Below, one piece after another: positions 18,490 to 28,630 of a DNA stretch of 64,000 bases; position 1 is the first letter of the stretch; each line of letters opens with the position of its first letter. A program made the position numbers and the translations under genes. The stretch comes from Pacificispira spongiicola. GTDB lineage: Bacteria; Pseudomonadota; Alphaproteobacteria; UBA8366; Aestuariispiraceae. The stretch is from contig NZ_JABBNT010000005.1 in the NCBI RefSeq assembly GCF_012926505.1, forward strand, positions 460,295 through 524,294. The letters run 5' to 3'. The notes under the pieces are model-generated. The model searched no databases. It worked only from the letters and a program-made list of their open reading frames with translations, and had not been told where the DNA came from.

Positions 18490-19241
18490 GCCAACACCGC
18501 CGAAAATCTTAGCCGGACGTAATCCGCGATCCAGACACCGTCCGGATCCGTCAGGACCGGGCGCAGGGACGCGCGCAAGGCCGTTACCGTTCCTTCCCGG
18601 ATTGTCGGGTCCAGCCGGTTCAGGAAACTTTCGCCGAAGGTCGCGAGCCAGCCGCCGACATCGCCGGGCAACGGCGTGGGCCGCTCGATCAATTCGATGG
18701 ACCGCACATTGAAACCGGCAGCTTCCAGACGCGCGCGATAGTCTTCCACCGTCGGGAAATACCAGGGATCGGCCGCGTCCGGGTCGACACCATGCACCGC
18801 CACGGCCGTGCGCAGCGCGGTGCGCAAGGTTTGCACATTTCCGGCCCCACCGAATTCCCCGACGAAACGACCGCCGGGTTTCAAGGCTTTCGCCACACCC
18901 GAAATCACCGCATCGGGCTTCTTCATCCAATGCAGGGCGGCGTTGCTGAAAACGGCGTCGAATTCCCCCTCGAACGTCAAGGCCTGCCCATCCATGACAT
19001 GGGCGTCCAGGCCGTCTTCCCGTGCCTTGCGGATTTGATCGACGCTGGCGTCACAGCCGGTGACGACACAGCCCATCGCCGCCAGCTTCGCGGTCAACGC
19101 CCCATCGCCGCAGCCAAGGTCGAGAATCCGTTCCCCCCGTTGCGGGGCCAGCAGTTCGACCACCGGCATGCCCAGTTCCGCCACGAAACCGGCGTTTTGC
19201 CGGTAACGATCCGGGTCCCAGTGTTGATTGGCGATTGTCAT
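18486..19241 (-). CDS. Class I SAM-dependent methyltransferase
   Basis: This 251-residue protein has the SAM-binding motif ILDLGCGDGALT near residue 40, an acidic post-motif GCDAS near 63 and FDAVFSNAALHWM near 95. It resembles the trans-aconitate/UbiE-like group of small-molecule methyltransferases, but the substrate cannot be read from sequence. It sits inside the conserved mlaD-DUF2155 pair, which suggests an insertion into that operon in this lineage. Confidence 0.82.
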   Translation of the reverse strand: MTIANQHWDPDRYRQNAGFVAELGMPVVELLAPQRGERILDLGCGDGALTAKLAAMGCVVTGCDASVDQIRKAREDGLDAHVMDGQALTFEGEFDAVFSNAALHWMKKPDAVISGVAKALKPGGRFVGEFGGAGNVQTLRTALRTAVAVHGVDPDAADPWYFPTVEDYRARLEAAGFNVRSIELIERPTPLPGDVGGWLATFGESFLNRLDPTIREGTVTALRASLRPVLTDPDGVWIADYVRLRFSAVLA

Positions 19242-19265
19242 AAGTTGGCTGTCACAGGTTGCGGA

Positions 19266-19715
19266 TCATTCATCCGCGATCAGGAAAATGGCGCGGCCCA
19301 GCAAATCTTCCAACGCCACCGCGTCGCGGGTGTCGGTGATTTCCGCGCCGTCTTCCAGCATCGCATCGTCCTTGCCTGGAACCAGATTGACGAACCGCCC
19401 GCCCAACAGCCCGTCGCTCGCAATCTGGGCCGAACTGTCGGTCGGTAGTTTCACGCCGTCCTCGATCGACAACTTGACCACGGCTTCGAACAGTTCCGGG
19501 TCGATATATTGATCCGTCACGGTCCCGACCTTCACGCCGCCGACACGAACGTCCGATCCCAAGGTCAGACCATCCACAGCGGTGAAATGACCGACCAGCG
19601 TGTACCCACTGTCCCGTCCCGCCAGGTCGGTCGCCCGATAGGCCAATGACAGGAACAACGCCGCCACCGCCAAAACGACGGCACCCATGATGGTTTCGAT
19701 CACGCTGCGCTGCAT
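19266..19715 (-). CDS. mlaD: MCE/MlaD-family lipid-transport protein (copy 2)
   Basis: This 149-residue protein has one N-terminal membrane segment (about 8-26) followed by a single MCE domain (about 37-117) with the family signature GLTLGSDVRVGGVKVG and the later SDGLLGGRFVNL. MlaD rings carry phospholipids across the periplasm with an MlaFEB ATPase complex encoded elsewhere. It is 12 bp downstream of a second MCE gene. Its gene neighbourhood is the usual one for alphaproteobacterial mlaD. Confidence 0.88.
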   Translation of the reverse strand: MQRSVIETIMGAVVLAVAALFLSLAYRATDLAGRDSGYTLVGHFTAVDGLTLGSDVRVGGVKVGTVTDQYIDPELFEAVVKLSIEDGVKLPTDSSAQIASDGLLGGRFVNLVPGKDDAMLEDGAEITDTRDAVALEDLLGRAIFLIADE

Positions 19716-19727
19716 TCCCAGGACCCT

Positions 19728-20207
19728 TTATTGTTCCGGCGTAATGCCGCGCCGGGCTTCGGCCATTTGAATGATCTTCTCGAACAATTCCACGAAATCG
19801 ACGGATCCGCGGACATAATCGAAGAAACTATCCGGCGCCAAAGTCTCCAAATCCCCACCCGGCGATACGCGGATATATTTGCCGCCCGCCAAACCGTTGC
19901 TGAAGATCGACGCCTCGCTATCGATCGGGATTTTTTGATCTTCAGCGATCGTCATTTCGACGATGGCTTGATTCGTGTCTTTCTTGAGCGTCAGGCTGCG
20001 TACCGATCCAATCGGAATCCCGGCCAACAGAACCGGGCTGCCCGGCGTCAGGCCGGTGGCCGATTCGAACAGCGCGAACAGGCGATAGCCGTTGCTGTCA
20101 TGCTTTTCCGGATTGTGGCGATAGCCCCAGGCGAAAAAAACCGCGAGGGCGACGACCGTCGCCGCCCCGATTAGAATCTGTCGTGTTTCCTTCGACGCTG
20201 GTCGCAT
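19728..20207 (-). CDS. MCE/MlaD-family lipid-transport protein (copy 1)
   Basis: This 159-residue protein has an N-terminal transmembrane helix (about 10-28) and one MCE domain (about 41-118) with GLTPGSPVLLAGIPIGSV and SNGLAGGKYIRVSPGG. A C-terminal helix (SVDFVELFEKIIQMAEA) follows and could line the ring pore. It is the paralogue of the next gene; two single-MCE proteins side by side could form a mixed ring. NDUFA12 precedes it. Confidence 0.85.
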   Translation of the reverse strand: MRPASKETRQILIGAATVVALAVFFAWGYRHNPEKHDSNGYRLFALFESATGLTPGSPVLLAGIPIGSVRSLTLKKDTNQAIVEMTIAEDQKIPIDSEASIFSNGLAGGKYIRVSPGGDLETLAPDSFFDYVRGSVDFVELFEKIIQMAEARRGITPEQ

Positions 20208-20240
20208 GAAATCCCCGATAGGATATACGCCGTGTGACCG

Positions 20241-20603
20241 TTATTCCGGCGTCCAGGCCTGATAGTCGCCCGTTGCCGCCGCACGATGACCGCCCGCCAG
20301 CGTATGTCCCGGCGGACGATACGCTTCGGCACTGCCCGTCGTATTCGCCAAATGGTCCCGTTCCCAGGCATATTTTTGGCGATTTCCGGGCGCGGGAAAC
20401 GCATCCATCGTGTAATGCAGCCAGGCATGATGTTCCGGCGGCACCCGCGACGCTTCGTCCTGACCGCCCTTGTAGATGACCCAGCGCCGACGGCGTTGCC
20501 CCGGCGTGGCCTTCCGATCCTGGTAATAAACATTGCCCAGCGCGTCTTCGCCGACACGCTCGCCGCGCAACCAGGTAATCACCCGGGTAATCGCATTCGC
20601 CAT
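20241..20603 (-). CDS. NADH:ubiquinone oxidoreductase accessory subunit NDUFA12
   Basis: This 120-residue protein has the NDUFA12/B17.2 pattern: WLRGERVGEDALGNVYYQD, RRRWVIYKGGQDEASRVPPEHHAWLHYT and the proline-rich C-terminus. It is a peripheral subunit of complex I in alphaproteobacteria and mitochondria, acting on the cytoplasmic face of the inner membrane. Its place before mlaD matches the usual alphaproteobacterial order. Confidence 0.93.
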   Translation of the reverse strand: MANAITRVITWLRGERVGEDALGNVYYQDRKATPGQRRRRWVIYKGGQDEASRVPPEHHAWLHYTMDAFPAPGNRQKYAWERDHLANTTGSAEAYRPPGHTLAGGHRAAATGDYQAWTPE

Positions 20604-20723
20604 GGATAAATCCCGTCAAGACATACGGTTGATCAGATCGCGGCGACTATGACAAAGCCGCCCCGGTTCGTCCAGCCTGGGGATGCGGCGGAGAGACGAA
20701 AACAACGAGAACAACGCTTGACC

Positions 20724-23165
20724 TCAAAGACGCGCCTTTTCGCTAGCTCGGTCATACAGGCTGTCATGAACCACCGTGGCGGCACGCATCTCATTGTGTA
20801 TCAACACGTGAAGCTTCGTGCCTTCGACCGCCGCCTCGGGCGATACGAGGGCCATCGCGATGTCATGTCCGAAGTGATAGGAGTAACCGCCCGACGTGAC
20901 GCGGCCGACCAACGTACCGTCCCGATAGACACCCTCGTCCGCCACCACTGAGGTATCGGCAGCCGGAAGCGTCAGCGTGACTAGCACGCGCCGCAACCCT
21001 GCCTTCTTTTGCGCCACGAGCGCCGAACGCCCGGTGAATTCGCCCTTATCAAGCCTCACGAAGCGGTCCAGGCCCGCCTCGAGGGGCGTGATATCCTGGG
21101 CCAGTTCGGTGTGGATCGCCCGGTACGATTTCTCCAGGCGCATGGAGTCCAGGGCTTTCAGCCCCACCGGCACCAGCCCGTGCGCCGCACCCGCTTTGAG
21201 CAGGGTGTCGACCAAGTGTCGATTATACGCAACCGGATGGTGCAGTTCCCATCCGAGTTCCCCGGTGTAACTGACGCGGAGCAAGTGAACGTCGCGCGCA
21301 TAGCCGACCTCGCCCCTCTGCGCAGAAAGCCAGGGAAAGGCCTCATTCGACAAATCATTGTCCGTCAGCGGTTGAAGAATGTCGCGCGATTTTGGGCCGG
21401 CGATGGCGATAACGCCCAATTGATCGGATATGTTTTCGAGCGTCACGCTGCCATCCTTGGGCAGGATGCGCGACAGGCGATCGAAATTGTAAACTTCTCC
21501 GCTCGGCGTACTGACAAGGTAGAAGTCGTTATCGGCATATCGGACGATGGTATATTCCGCGTCTATCCCGCCATTGCCGTTGCAGGCAACGCTCAGCCCG
21601 ATGCGACCGACCGACGGCAGTTTGTTCGCCATAATACCGTCGAGCCAATCCGCCGCGCCGGGTCCGCGCACCCGGAACTTGGTCATCGGCGACATCTCGA
21701 TCAGGCCCGCCGCGTTCCGCGTGGTTCGGACTTCGGCCTCGACATACTTCATATGCTCGGTTTTACGATAACTGAATTCCGGCACGGCCAATTCCGGCGA
21801 GGGTGCGTACCAGCTGGGTAATTCGTAACCGTTGAGTACCGTCCAAACCGCCCCTCTCGCCGTCAACAGATCGTACGATCCAACCGTCTTTTGAGGGCGC
21901 GCACCGGGATAGACTTCGCCAGGGACGCGCGCATGCATATGGTTCCCCCAAGTCTCCCGAACCTTGTCGGCCGTCCACCGCTTTGTCACGTAATTGCCGA
22001 AACGCCGGGGGTCGAGGGCCGACATGTCGATGCCGGGATCACCGTTCAGAATCCAACGGCTCAAGCGTTCCCCCATGGTGCCGCCCCAAAGGATGCCGCC
22101 AGGAACGCCCTCCGCAAGCCAGAGCCCGTCGCGGCCCGGCGCCGGGCCGCACAAGGGCAATTCGTCCGGCGTCATCTGGAACGGCCCACGGGTATTCGCC
22201 TTGATGCCGACCTCTCCCAGCGCGGGCACGCGCTCAATGGCGCGCTCCCACTGCCCTTCGACGGCGTCGAAATCCTCCGGCAGCAGATCGGCGCCGAAAT
22301 CCTTGGGAACCCCGTCGACGGCAAACAGTTTCAAGTCCTTCTCGAACTCGTAGGGGCCGAATTGAAACGCGCCGACATCCTCGCGCAGATAGGCGCCGTA
22401 GTCCTCGTCCCGCAGGATCGGAAATTCCGGCAAGCCCGCGGCCTTTCGCTCCTTGAGGTCGGGGATGACCTCGGTGGTCCAATATTGATGAACGATCGGA
22501 ATGCAGGGCAGGTCGAGCCCGACACGTTTCGCATTCTCCCGGGCATAGTTCCCGGTCGCAAACACAAGGTGTTCGCAGGTGATCTCCCCCTCGGAGGTGA
22601 TGACCTTCCAACCTCCGTCGGACAGTTGTTCATAGGCCCGCGCTTCGGTGTTCTGATAGATTTTCGCGCCCTTGTCCCGCGCGAGCCGGGCCAGTCCCTG
22701 CGTTATGTCGGCCGGATTGATGTAACCGTCTTCAGGGTGAAAGATACCGCCGAAAATCGTGTCGCTCGGCGAGAGATACGGGTGCTTTTCCTGCACCTCT
22801 TCCGGCGTCAGCAAGACCGCAGGCACCCCAGCCGCTTCGGCGATCCCGATATAGCTCTGGAATTCGTCCCAGCGTTTCTGAGTGTTGGCCACGCGAAGCT
22901 GTCCAACCTGTCGCAACCCGCAGGATGAACCCAGCCGCTTTTCGACCTCACCATAGATTCGGATCGTCTCCATCGTCATCTGGCTGATGACGTTGGACCG
23001 GACAAACGTCACGAGGAGTCCGGCTGCGTGCCATGTCGATCCCGCCGTAAGCTGGCTGCGTTCGATCAATATCGCGTCACTGCATCCATGTTCGGTCAGA
23101 CCAAACAAGATCGATGCCCCTACGCACCCCCCGCCTACGACGACGACCTTGGCATGTGATTGCAT
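20724..23165 (-). CDS. Dimethylglycine dehydrogenase-like FAD enzyme with GcvT domain
   Basis: This 813-residue protein has an N-terminal DAO-type flavin domain (VVVVGGGCVGASI, then AGSTWHAAGL, whose histidine matches the covalent FAD site of the family), an FAO-type middle domain and a C-terminal GcvT-like aminomethyltransferase domain (about 430-800) that would pass one-carbon units to tetrahydrofolate. It would demethylate dimethylglycine, sarcosine or a related N-methyl amine. Exact substrate is uncertain because many paralogues exist in marine alphaproteobacteria. It is monocistronic and divergent from nrdJ. Confidence 0.85.
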   Translation of the reverse strand: MQSHAKVVVVGGGCVGASILFGLTEHGCSDAILIERSQLTAGSTWHAAGLLVTFVRSNVISQMTMETIRIYGEVEKRLGSSCGLRQVGQLRVANTQKRWDEFQSYIGIAEAAGVPAVLLTPEEVQEKHPYLSPSDTIFGGIFHPEDGYINPADITQGLARLARDKGAKIYQNTEARAYEQLSDGGWKVITSEGEITCEHLVFATGNYARENAKRVGLDLPCIPIVHQYWTTEVIPDLKERKAAGLPEFPILRDEDYGAYLREDVGAFQFGPYEFEKDLKLFAVDGVPKDFGADLLPEDFDAVEGQWERAIERVPALGEVGIKANTRGPFQMTPDELPLCGPAPGRDGLWLAEGVPGGILWGGTMGERLSRWILNGDPGIDMSALDPRRFGNYVTKRWTADKVRETWGNHMHARVPGEVYPGARPQKTVGSYDLLTARGAVWTVLNGYELPSWYAPSPELAVPEFSYRKTEHMKYVEAEVRTTRNAAGLIEMSPMTKFRVRGPGAADWLDGIMANKLPSVGRIGLSVACNGNGGIDAEYTIVRYADNDFYLVSTPSGEVYNFDRLSRILPKDGSVTLENISDQLGVIAIAGPKSRDILQPLTDNDLSNEAFPWLSAQRGEVGYARDVHLLRVSYTGELGWELHHPVAYNRHLVDTLLKAGAAHGLVPVGLKALDSMRLEKSYRAIHTELAQDITPLEAGLDRFVRLDKGEFTGRSALVAQKKAGLRRVLVTLTLPAADTSVVADEGVYRDGTLVGRVTSGGYSYHFGHDIAMALVSPEAAVEGTKLHVLIHNEMRAATVVHDSLYDRASEKARL

Positions 23166-23515
23166 GTAACCAGCACCTTGCAGATTTTAAAGTGAACTAT
23201 CGGAACGACGACGGCCTAACTCCCGCATCCAAAACCGCCTTCAACCATCAACCTACGGCAACGTTTCGATGCTTTCCACGGCAAAGCCCGGGAATCAAGG
23301 GGAAGCACCGAGTCTCTCAAAAATCAAGATATCGAAATATGTAAAATGCGAGACACTAGTTCTTGTGTCTGACTATGGATGGTGTACTCTGGTGTTAGTT
23401 TCACAAGATGTTGCGCGCCGAACGGCGAAAAGTCTGATTCCGAGCCTATAATCGGGTGGGAACGGTGCGCGCGATCTGGCGATCACGTGAGAAATCCAAG
23501 GGGGTCATCGGTAGT
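23166..23515. other. Divergent intergenic region upstream of nrdJ
   Basis: These 350 bases are more A+T-rich than their surroundings and carry the promoters of the flavoprotein and nrdJ. The clear element is an NrdR-like box at 23353-23368. No cobalamin riboswitch features were recognised. An open frame reaches upstream of the nrdJ start to 23456 but does not look like protein. Confidence 0.5.
23353..23368. promoter_or_regulatory. NrdR-like box upstream of nrdJ
   Basis: ACACTAGTTCTTGTGT matches the known NrdR consensus ACACWATATATWGTGT at 13 of 16 positions with both ACAC and GTGT ends intact. It lies 148 bp upstream of the nrdJ start. NrdR boxes usually come in pairs; downstream, only a half-match ending GTGT (23380-23395) is seen, at an unusual spacing. 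The nrdR gene itself is not in the window. Confidence 0.5.
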
Positions 23516-26500
23516 ATGCGGATCGAACGGCGTTTCACGAAAAAGAACGAGTCGCCCTATGCGGCCATTGAGTTCCGCAAGACGGATTCGGAAATCCGCA
23601 ATCCGGACGGAACCGTCGTCTTTCAGCTGAAAGACATCGAAATCCCCTCGCAATACAGCCAGGTCGCGGGCGACGTCATCGCCCAGAAATATTTCCGCAA
23701 GGCGGGCGTCCCGGCGGCAACCAAGCCGGTGAAGGAAAAGGACGTTCCGGAATTTCTGTGGCGTCAGATCCCCGACGAGGCGGCGCTGGAGAAACTGCCC
23801 AAGGAAGAACGCTTCGGCAGCGAAACCAAGGCGGTGCAGGTTTTCGACCGATTGGCCGGAACTTGGGCCTATTGGGGCTGGAAGGGCGGCTATTTCGACA
23901 GCACCGACGATGCCCAGGCCTATTTCGATGAAATGCGCTACATGCTGGCCAAGCAGATGGCCGCGCCGAACAGCCCGCAATGGTTCAATACCGGCCTGCA
24001 TTGGGCCTATGGTATCGACGGTCCGGGCCAGGGCCATCACTATGTCGACTACAAGACCGGCAAGCTGACCAAATCCAAATCCGCTTATGAACATCCGCAG
24101 CCGCATGCCTGCTTCATCCAGTCCGTCGACGACGATCTCGTCAACGAAAACGGCATCATGGACCTTTGGGTGCGGGAGGCCCGCCTGTTCAAATACGGCA
24201 GCGGCACGGGCACCAATTTCTCCCGTATCCGGGGCGAGAAAGAGCCGCTGTCCGGCGGCGGGCGGTCCTCCGGCCTGATGAGCTTCCTGAAAATCGGCGA
24301 CAAGGCGGCGGGCGCGATCAAGTCCGGCGGGACGACGCGCCGCGCGGCGAAGATGGTCGTGGTCGATATCGATCACCCCGATATCGAAACCTTCATCGAT
24401 TGGAAGGTGTTGGAGGAACAGAAGGTCGCGGCGCTGGTCACCGGGTCCAAGCTGCACGCCAAACATCTGAACGCCATTATGCAGGCCTGCCACGAGGCGA
24501 GTGCCGATCTTGGCGACGATGCATATAGCCCGCTGAAAAACAGTGCGTTGAAAGCGGAAATACGCGCCGCGCGCCGTGTGCGCATTCCGGAAAACTATGT
24601 CCAGCGCGTGATCCAGTTCGCGCGGCAGGGCTATACCGAAATCGAATTCCCGACCTATGACACGGATTGGGACTCGGATGCGTACAACACCGTTTCCGGC
24701 CAGAACGCCAACAACACGGTGCGCGTGACCGACGACTTCCTGCGCGCCGTTGAAACCGGCAAGGATTGGCATCTTCGCAATCGTTTGGACGGTTCAGTCG
24801 CTCAGACCGTGAACGCCGCCGATCTGTGGGAAAAGGTCGGCGTCGCCGCCTGGGCCAGCGCCGATCCGGGCATCCAGTACGATACGACGATCAACGACTG
24901 GCACACCTGCCCGGCATCCGGTCGCATCAACGCGTCCAATCCATGCTCCGAATACATGTTCCTGGACGACACGGCGTGCAATCTGGCCTCGCTGAACCTG
25001 ATGCAGTTCCGCAGCAAGGACCGGAAGTTCGACATAGACGGGTTCAGCCACGCTGTCCGACTGTGGACCGTGACGCTGGAAATCGCCGTTCTGATGGCGC
25101 AGTTCCCGTCCAAGGCCATTGCCGAACTGTCCTACAAATACCGGACCCTGGGTCTGGGCTACGCCAATATCGGCGGTCTGCTGATGGCCAACGGCCTGTC
25201 CTATGACAGCGACGAGGGCCGCGCGCTTTGCGGTGCGATCACAGCGCTGATGACCGGGGTCGCCTATGAAACCTCCGCTGAGATGGCGGCGGAACTGGGC
25301 CCGTTCCCGGGCTATGCCCAGAACGCCGACGCCATGTTGCGCGTCATGCGCAATCACCGCATCGCCGCCCATGGCTGGGCCGACGGCTACCAGGACCTTG
25401 CCGTCACGCCGGTGCCGCTGGACGTGCCGAACTGCCCGGACTCGCGGATCGCCGTCGCGGCGGGCGAGGCCTGGGACCGCGCCGTGAAGGCCGGGGAAGC
25501 ACATGGCTACCGCAACGCGCAGGCGACCGTCATCGCGCCGACCGGCACGATCGGGCTGGTCATGGACTGCGACACGACCGGGATCGAGCCGGACTTCGCC
25601 CTGGTGAAGTTCAAGAAGCTCGCCGGCGGGGGGTATTTCAAGATCATCAACCGCACGGTGCCGGAGGCGTTGCGCGTCCTCGGCTACGGTGAGCGGGAGA
25701 TTATCGAGATCGAACGCTACGCCGTCGGTCACGGGTCCCTGTCCGGCGCGCCGGGCATCAACCACGAGACGCTGACGGAAAAAGGCTTCGGTCCCGAAGA
25801 GATCGCCAAGCTGGAAACCGCCGTCGCCAATGCCTTCGACATCAAATTCGCCTTCAACAAATGGACCCTGGGCGAAACCTTCTGCACCGGGGTTCTGGGG
25901 ATCGACGCTGCGTCCCTGGACGATATGAGCTTCGACATGTTGGCCCATCTGGGCTTCAGCAAGGCGGAGATCGAGGCCGCGAACATCTATTGTTCCGGTG
26001 CGATGACGCTGGAAGGCGCGCCGCATTTGAAGGACGACCATCTGTCGGTCTTCGACTGCGCCAATCCCTGCGGCAAGCTGGGCAAGCGCTACCTGTCGAC
26101 GGACAGCCATATCCGCATGATGGCCGCGGCCCAGCCGTTCATCAGTGGGGCGATTTCCAAAACCATCAACATGCCGAATTCGGCGACGGTGGAGGATTGC
26201 AAGGCCGCCTATATGCTCAGTTGGAAGCTGGGCCTGAAGGCGAACGCGCTGTATCGCGACGGGTCGAAACTGTCCCAGCCGCTGGCCGCAGCCGTCCTGG
26301 GCGACGACGACGTGATCGACGATCTTGCGGAAGGCACGGCGGCCCAGGCCGTCCCGGTCATCGCCGAACGGATCGTCGAACGCATCATCGAAAAGCGCGC
26401 GGGCCGCAAGAAACTGCCGCATCGCCGCAAGGGCTATACCCAGAAGGCCATCGTCGGCGGGCATAAGGTCTATCTGCGCACCGGCGAGTACGAAGACGGC

Positions 26501-27181
26501 AGCCTCGGCGAACTGTTCATCGATATGCACAAGGAAGGCGCCGCTTTCCGCTCGCTGATGAACAACTTCGCCATCGCGGTGTCCATCGGCCTGCAATATG
26601 GCGTACCGCTGGAAGAATATGTGGAGGCCTATACCTTCACCCGGTTCGAACCGTCCGGCATGGTCGAAGGAAACGAGGCCATCAAGATGGCGACCTCGAT
26701 CCTCGACTATATCTTCCGCGAGGTGGCGATCAGCTATCTCGCGCGCGACGACCTTGCCCATGTGCAGCCGGAAGACATGCTGCCCGACACGATGGGCCGC
26801 GGCGAGACCCAGGGCGACCTGCCGGAACCGGCAGCCCAGGCAATCGAGGCGATCCAACGCATCACCAGCCGGGGCTTCGTGCGGAAATCCGATTTGGCGG
26901 CCTTCACCAGCGTGATGAGCCAACCGATGGCATCGACGCCCCACACCGGAACGGGCAGCGTCATGGAACAGATTGTGGAGACCGGTGTGGCGGCAGCCGC
27001 CGCCGTGGCGGTCGACGAGGTGGTGCGTGAGCAAGTGGACGACCGGCTGGGCCGGATCCGCGAAGCGCGCGCCAAGGGATATGAGGGCGATCCCTGCGGT
27101 GATTGCGGGAACATGACCCTCGTGCGGAACGGCACCTGCCTGAAATGCGTCACTTGTGGCGCGACCAGCGGGTGTTCGTAG
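23516..27181 (+). CDS. nrdJ: Vitamin B12-dependent (class II) ribonucleotide reductase
   Basis: This 1221-residue enzyme reduces ribonucleotides using adenosylcobalamin. It has the long alphaproteobacterial form: NSPQWFNTG near residue 150, the ten-stranded barrel with [21 protein letters not shown] near 480, catalytic-loop segments around 680-790, and a C-terminal zinc-ribbon-like tail with CGDCG, CLKC and CGATSGC for regeneration by thioredoxin. The ATG at 23516 follows AAGGGGG and starts [10 protein letters not shown], as in homologues. It is monocistronic, with an NrdR-like box upstream and a strong terminator downstream. Confidence 0.95.
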   Translation: MRIERRFTKKNESPYAAIEFRKTDSEIRNPDGTVVFQLKDIEIPSQYSQVAGDVIAQKYFRKAGVPAATKPVKEKDVPEFLWRQIPDEAALEKLPKEERFGSETKAVQVFDRLAGTWAYWGWKGGYFDSTDDAQAYFDEMRYMLAKQMAAPNSPQWFNTGLHWAYGIDGPGQGHHYVDYKTGKLTKSKSAYEHPQPHACFIQSVDDDLVNENGIMDLWVREARLFKYGSGTGTNFSRIRGEKEPLSGGGRSSGLMSFLKIGDKAAGAIKSGGTTRRAAKMVVVDIDHPDIETFIDWKVLEEQKVAALVTGSKLHAKHLNAIMQACHEASADLGDDAYSPLKNSALKAEIRAARRVRIPENYVQRVIQFARQGYTEIEFPTYDTDWDSDAYNTVSGQNANNTVRVTDDFLRAVETGKDWHLRNRLDGSVAQTVNAADLWEKVGVAAWASADPGIQYDTTINDWHTCPASGRINASNPCSEYMFLDDTACNLASLNLMQFRSKDRKFDIDGFSHAVRLWTVTLEIAVLMAQFPSKAIAELSYKYRTLGLGYANIGGLLMANGLSYDSDEGRALCGAITALMTGVAYETSAEMAAELGPFPGYAQNADAMLRVMRNHRIAAHGWADGYQDLAVTPVPLDVPNCPDSRIAVAAGEAWDRAVKAGEAHGYRNAQATVIAPTGTIGLVMDCDTTGIEPDFALVKFKKLAGGGYFKIINRTVPEALRVLGYGEREIIEIERYAVGHGSLSGAPGINHETLTEKGFGPEEIAKLETAVANAFDIKFAFNKWTLGETFCTGVLGIDAASLDDMSFDMLAHLGFSKAEIEAANIYCSGAMTLEGAPHLKDDHLSVFDCANPCGKLGKRYLSTDSHIRMMAAAQPFISGAISKTINMPNSATVEDCKAAYMLSWKLGLKANALYRDGSKLSQPLAAAVLGDDDVIDDLAEGTAAQAVPVIAERIVERIIEKRAGRKKLPHRRKGYTQKAIVGGHKVYLRTGEYEDGSLGELFIDMHKEGAAFRSLMNNFAIAVSIGLQYGVPLEEYVEAYTFTRFEPSGMVEGNEAIKMATSILDYIFREVAISYLARDDLAHVQPEDMLPDTMGRGETQGDLPEPAAQAIEAIQRITSRGFVRKSDLAAFTSVMSQPMASTPHTGTGSVMEQIVETGVAAAAAVAVDEVVREQVDDRLGRIREARAKGYEGDPCGDCGNMTLVRNGTCLKCVTCGATSGCS

Positions 27182-27255
27182 GGCCCGGCCCTTCCCTTAA
27201 GTTTCGTCGGGCCCCGGCGCGGTTCCCTTCCGCGCCAACGGTGCTCCCTGTGACT

Positions 27256-27287
27256 CGCCCCCGGCAGTACCCGCCGGGGGCGTTTTT
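27256..27287 (+). terminator. Rho-independent terminator of nrdJ
   Basis: A perfect 10-bp stem, CGCCCCCGGC paired with GCCGGGGGCG around a 7-base loop, is followed by TTTTT. Confidence 0.9.
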
Positions 27288-27353
27288 CCGACCGGGCAAC
27301 GTGACCAAAGAATCCGCCATAAATTTGTCACGGAAGCGGGTTAAACGACCGTC

Positions 27354-27962
27354 ATGACGATAGATACCTTCCTGTTCGATATCGGCGAAGTCCTCGTGGA
27401 CTGGAACCCCGACCACCTGCTGCGCAAGCTGCTGCCCGACGACGGCGCGATCCGTGCCTTCCGACAGGAAGCGGTGACCCAGCAACGCATCCTGAATATG
27501 GATCGCGGGCAAAGCTGGGACGAACAATGGGCGGAAATAGAAGCCCATGCGCCGCATCATCTCGACACGGCGCGGGAATACGGGATGCGATGGGTCGAAA
27601 CCATCGCCGGCCCGGTTCAGGGCAGTGTCGACATCCTGACCGACCTACAGGCGCGCGGCTTCCCGACCTATGCCCTGTCCAATTACGGTGCGGAGAATTT
27701 TGAGCGTACGGTTGCGGTCTATCCCTATCTGGACACGTTCGACGGGCGGGTCGTGTCCGGGTATGAAGGGGTGATCAAACCGGAGCCGGAAATCTATCAG
27801 CTGGTCATCGACCGTTTCAAAATCGATCCGGCAAGAACGCTGTTCATTGACGACCGTCCGGAAAACACCAAGGCGGCGGAGGCCTTCGGCTTCCAAACCC
27901 ACATCTTCACGACACCCGAACGACTGGCCGACCACATCGCGGCGCTCAATCTGGATCGCTGA
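27354..27962 (+). CDS. HAD-superfamily hydrolase (YihX-like phosphatase)
   Basis: This 202-residue protein has HAD motif I in the form FDIGEVLVDWNP (nucleophile Asp near residue 8), motif II in YALSNYG, motif III lysine in GVIKPEPEIY and motif IV FIDDRPEN. The D-x-G-x-V form of motif I matches the YihX/epoxide-hydrolase-N group, small sugar-phosphate phosphatases. The substrate is unknown. It is convergent with the lrp-type gene with only three bases between the stop codons. Confidence 0.82.
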   Translation: MTIDTFLFDIGEVLVDWNPDHLLRKLLPDDGAIRAFRQEAVTQQRILNMDRGQSWDEQWAEIEAHAPHHLDTAREYGMRWVETIAGPVQGSVDILTDLQARGFPTYALSNYGAENFERTVAVYPYLDTFDGRVVSGYEGVIKPEPEIYQLVIDRFKIDPARTLFIDDRPENTKAAEAFGFQTHIFTTPERLADHIAALNLDR

Positions 27963-27965
27963 CCG

Positions 27966-28457
27966 CTAAGCGGATTTCGGGCGCGGTACCGGCGGCGGTT
28001 TCCGCACGACGCGGCGCAGGGCCATATTGCTTTGCAGCCGCGCGACATGCGGCAGCCGCGACAGATGCATTTTGTGGATACGCTCGAAATCGCGCATATC
28101 CCGCACGACGAGACGCAGCAGATAGTCCGCCTCCCCCGCCATCAGATGGCATTCGACCAGTTCCGGGATATCCACGACCGCCGTCTCAAAGGCGCTCAGC
28201 GCGGCTTCGCTTTGCGCGTTCAACGTGATCTGCACGATAACGCTGCCGTCATATCCCAACCGGTCTTCGTCCAGTAGGGCCGTATACCCCTCTATCAATC
28301 CGGACTCCTCCAACCGCGCCAATCGGCGCTGACCGGTGGAGGCTGACATCGACACTTGCTCCGCCAGTTCGGCCAGGGTCGCTCTGGCGTTTCGCTGCAA
28401 CGCTTCCAAAAGGGCGATATCGGTATCATCAAGTTTCATTTCGGTGGATTTTCCCAT
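27966..28457 (-). CDS. Lrp/AsnC family transcriptional regulator, probable regulator of ald
   Basis: This 163-residue protein has an N-terminal winged helix-turn-helix (about 10-65, with ATLAELAEQVSMSASTGQRRLARLEESG) and a C-terminal RAM ligand-binding domain (about 75-150). It is divergent from alanine dehydrogenase with 173 bp between starts, the typical arrangement in which an Lrp-family protein activates ald in response to alanine. A start at the seventh codon (MKLDDTD) is also possible. Confidence 0.85.
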   Translation of the reverse strand: MGKSTEMKLDDTDIALLEALQRNARATLAELAEQVSMSASTGQRRLARLEESGLIEGYTALLDEDRLGYDGSVIVQITLNAQSEAALSAFETAVVDIPELVECHLMAGEADYLLRLVVRDMRDFERIHKMHLSRLPHVARLQSNMALRRVVRKPPPVPRPKSA

Positions 28458-28630
28458 TTTTTATGATCTTTTGCTATTTATCACCAAAAACACCGATCCG
28501 CGAGGTCTTATACGCAAGTACATTTCCAGCGTTTTTCGGTAGACTGATCCGTATTCGGGAACGGCCCGCACGACCGGGGACCCGGCAAAAAACGGCGAAG
28601 GCCGCACAACAATATTCAGGGATTGAACAC

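Noticed and set aside
23166..23515. Cobalamin riboswitch upstream of nrdJ
   Set aside because: No B12-box or characteristic conserved core was seen; the NrdR-like box explains regulation better.
24794..27034. 746-codon minus-strand open frame opposite nrdJ
   Set aside because: Antisense shadow of a well-conserved enzyme; no homology and unusual composition.
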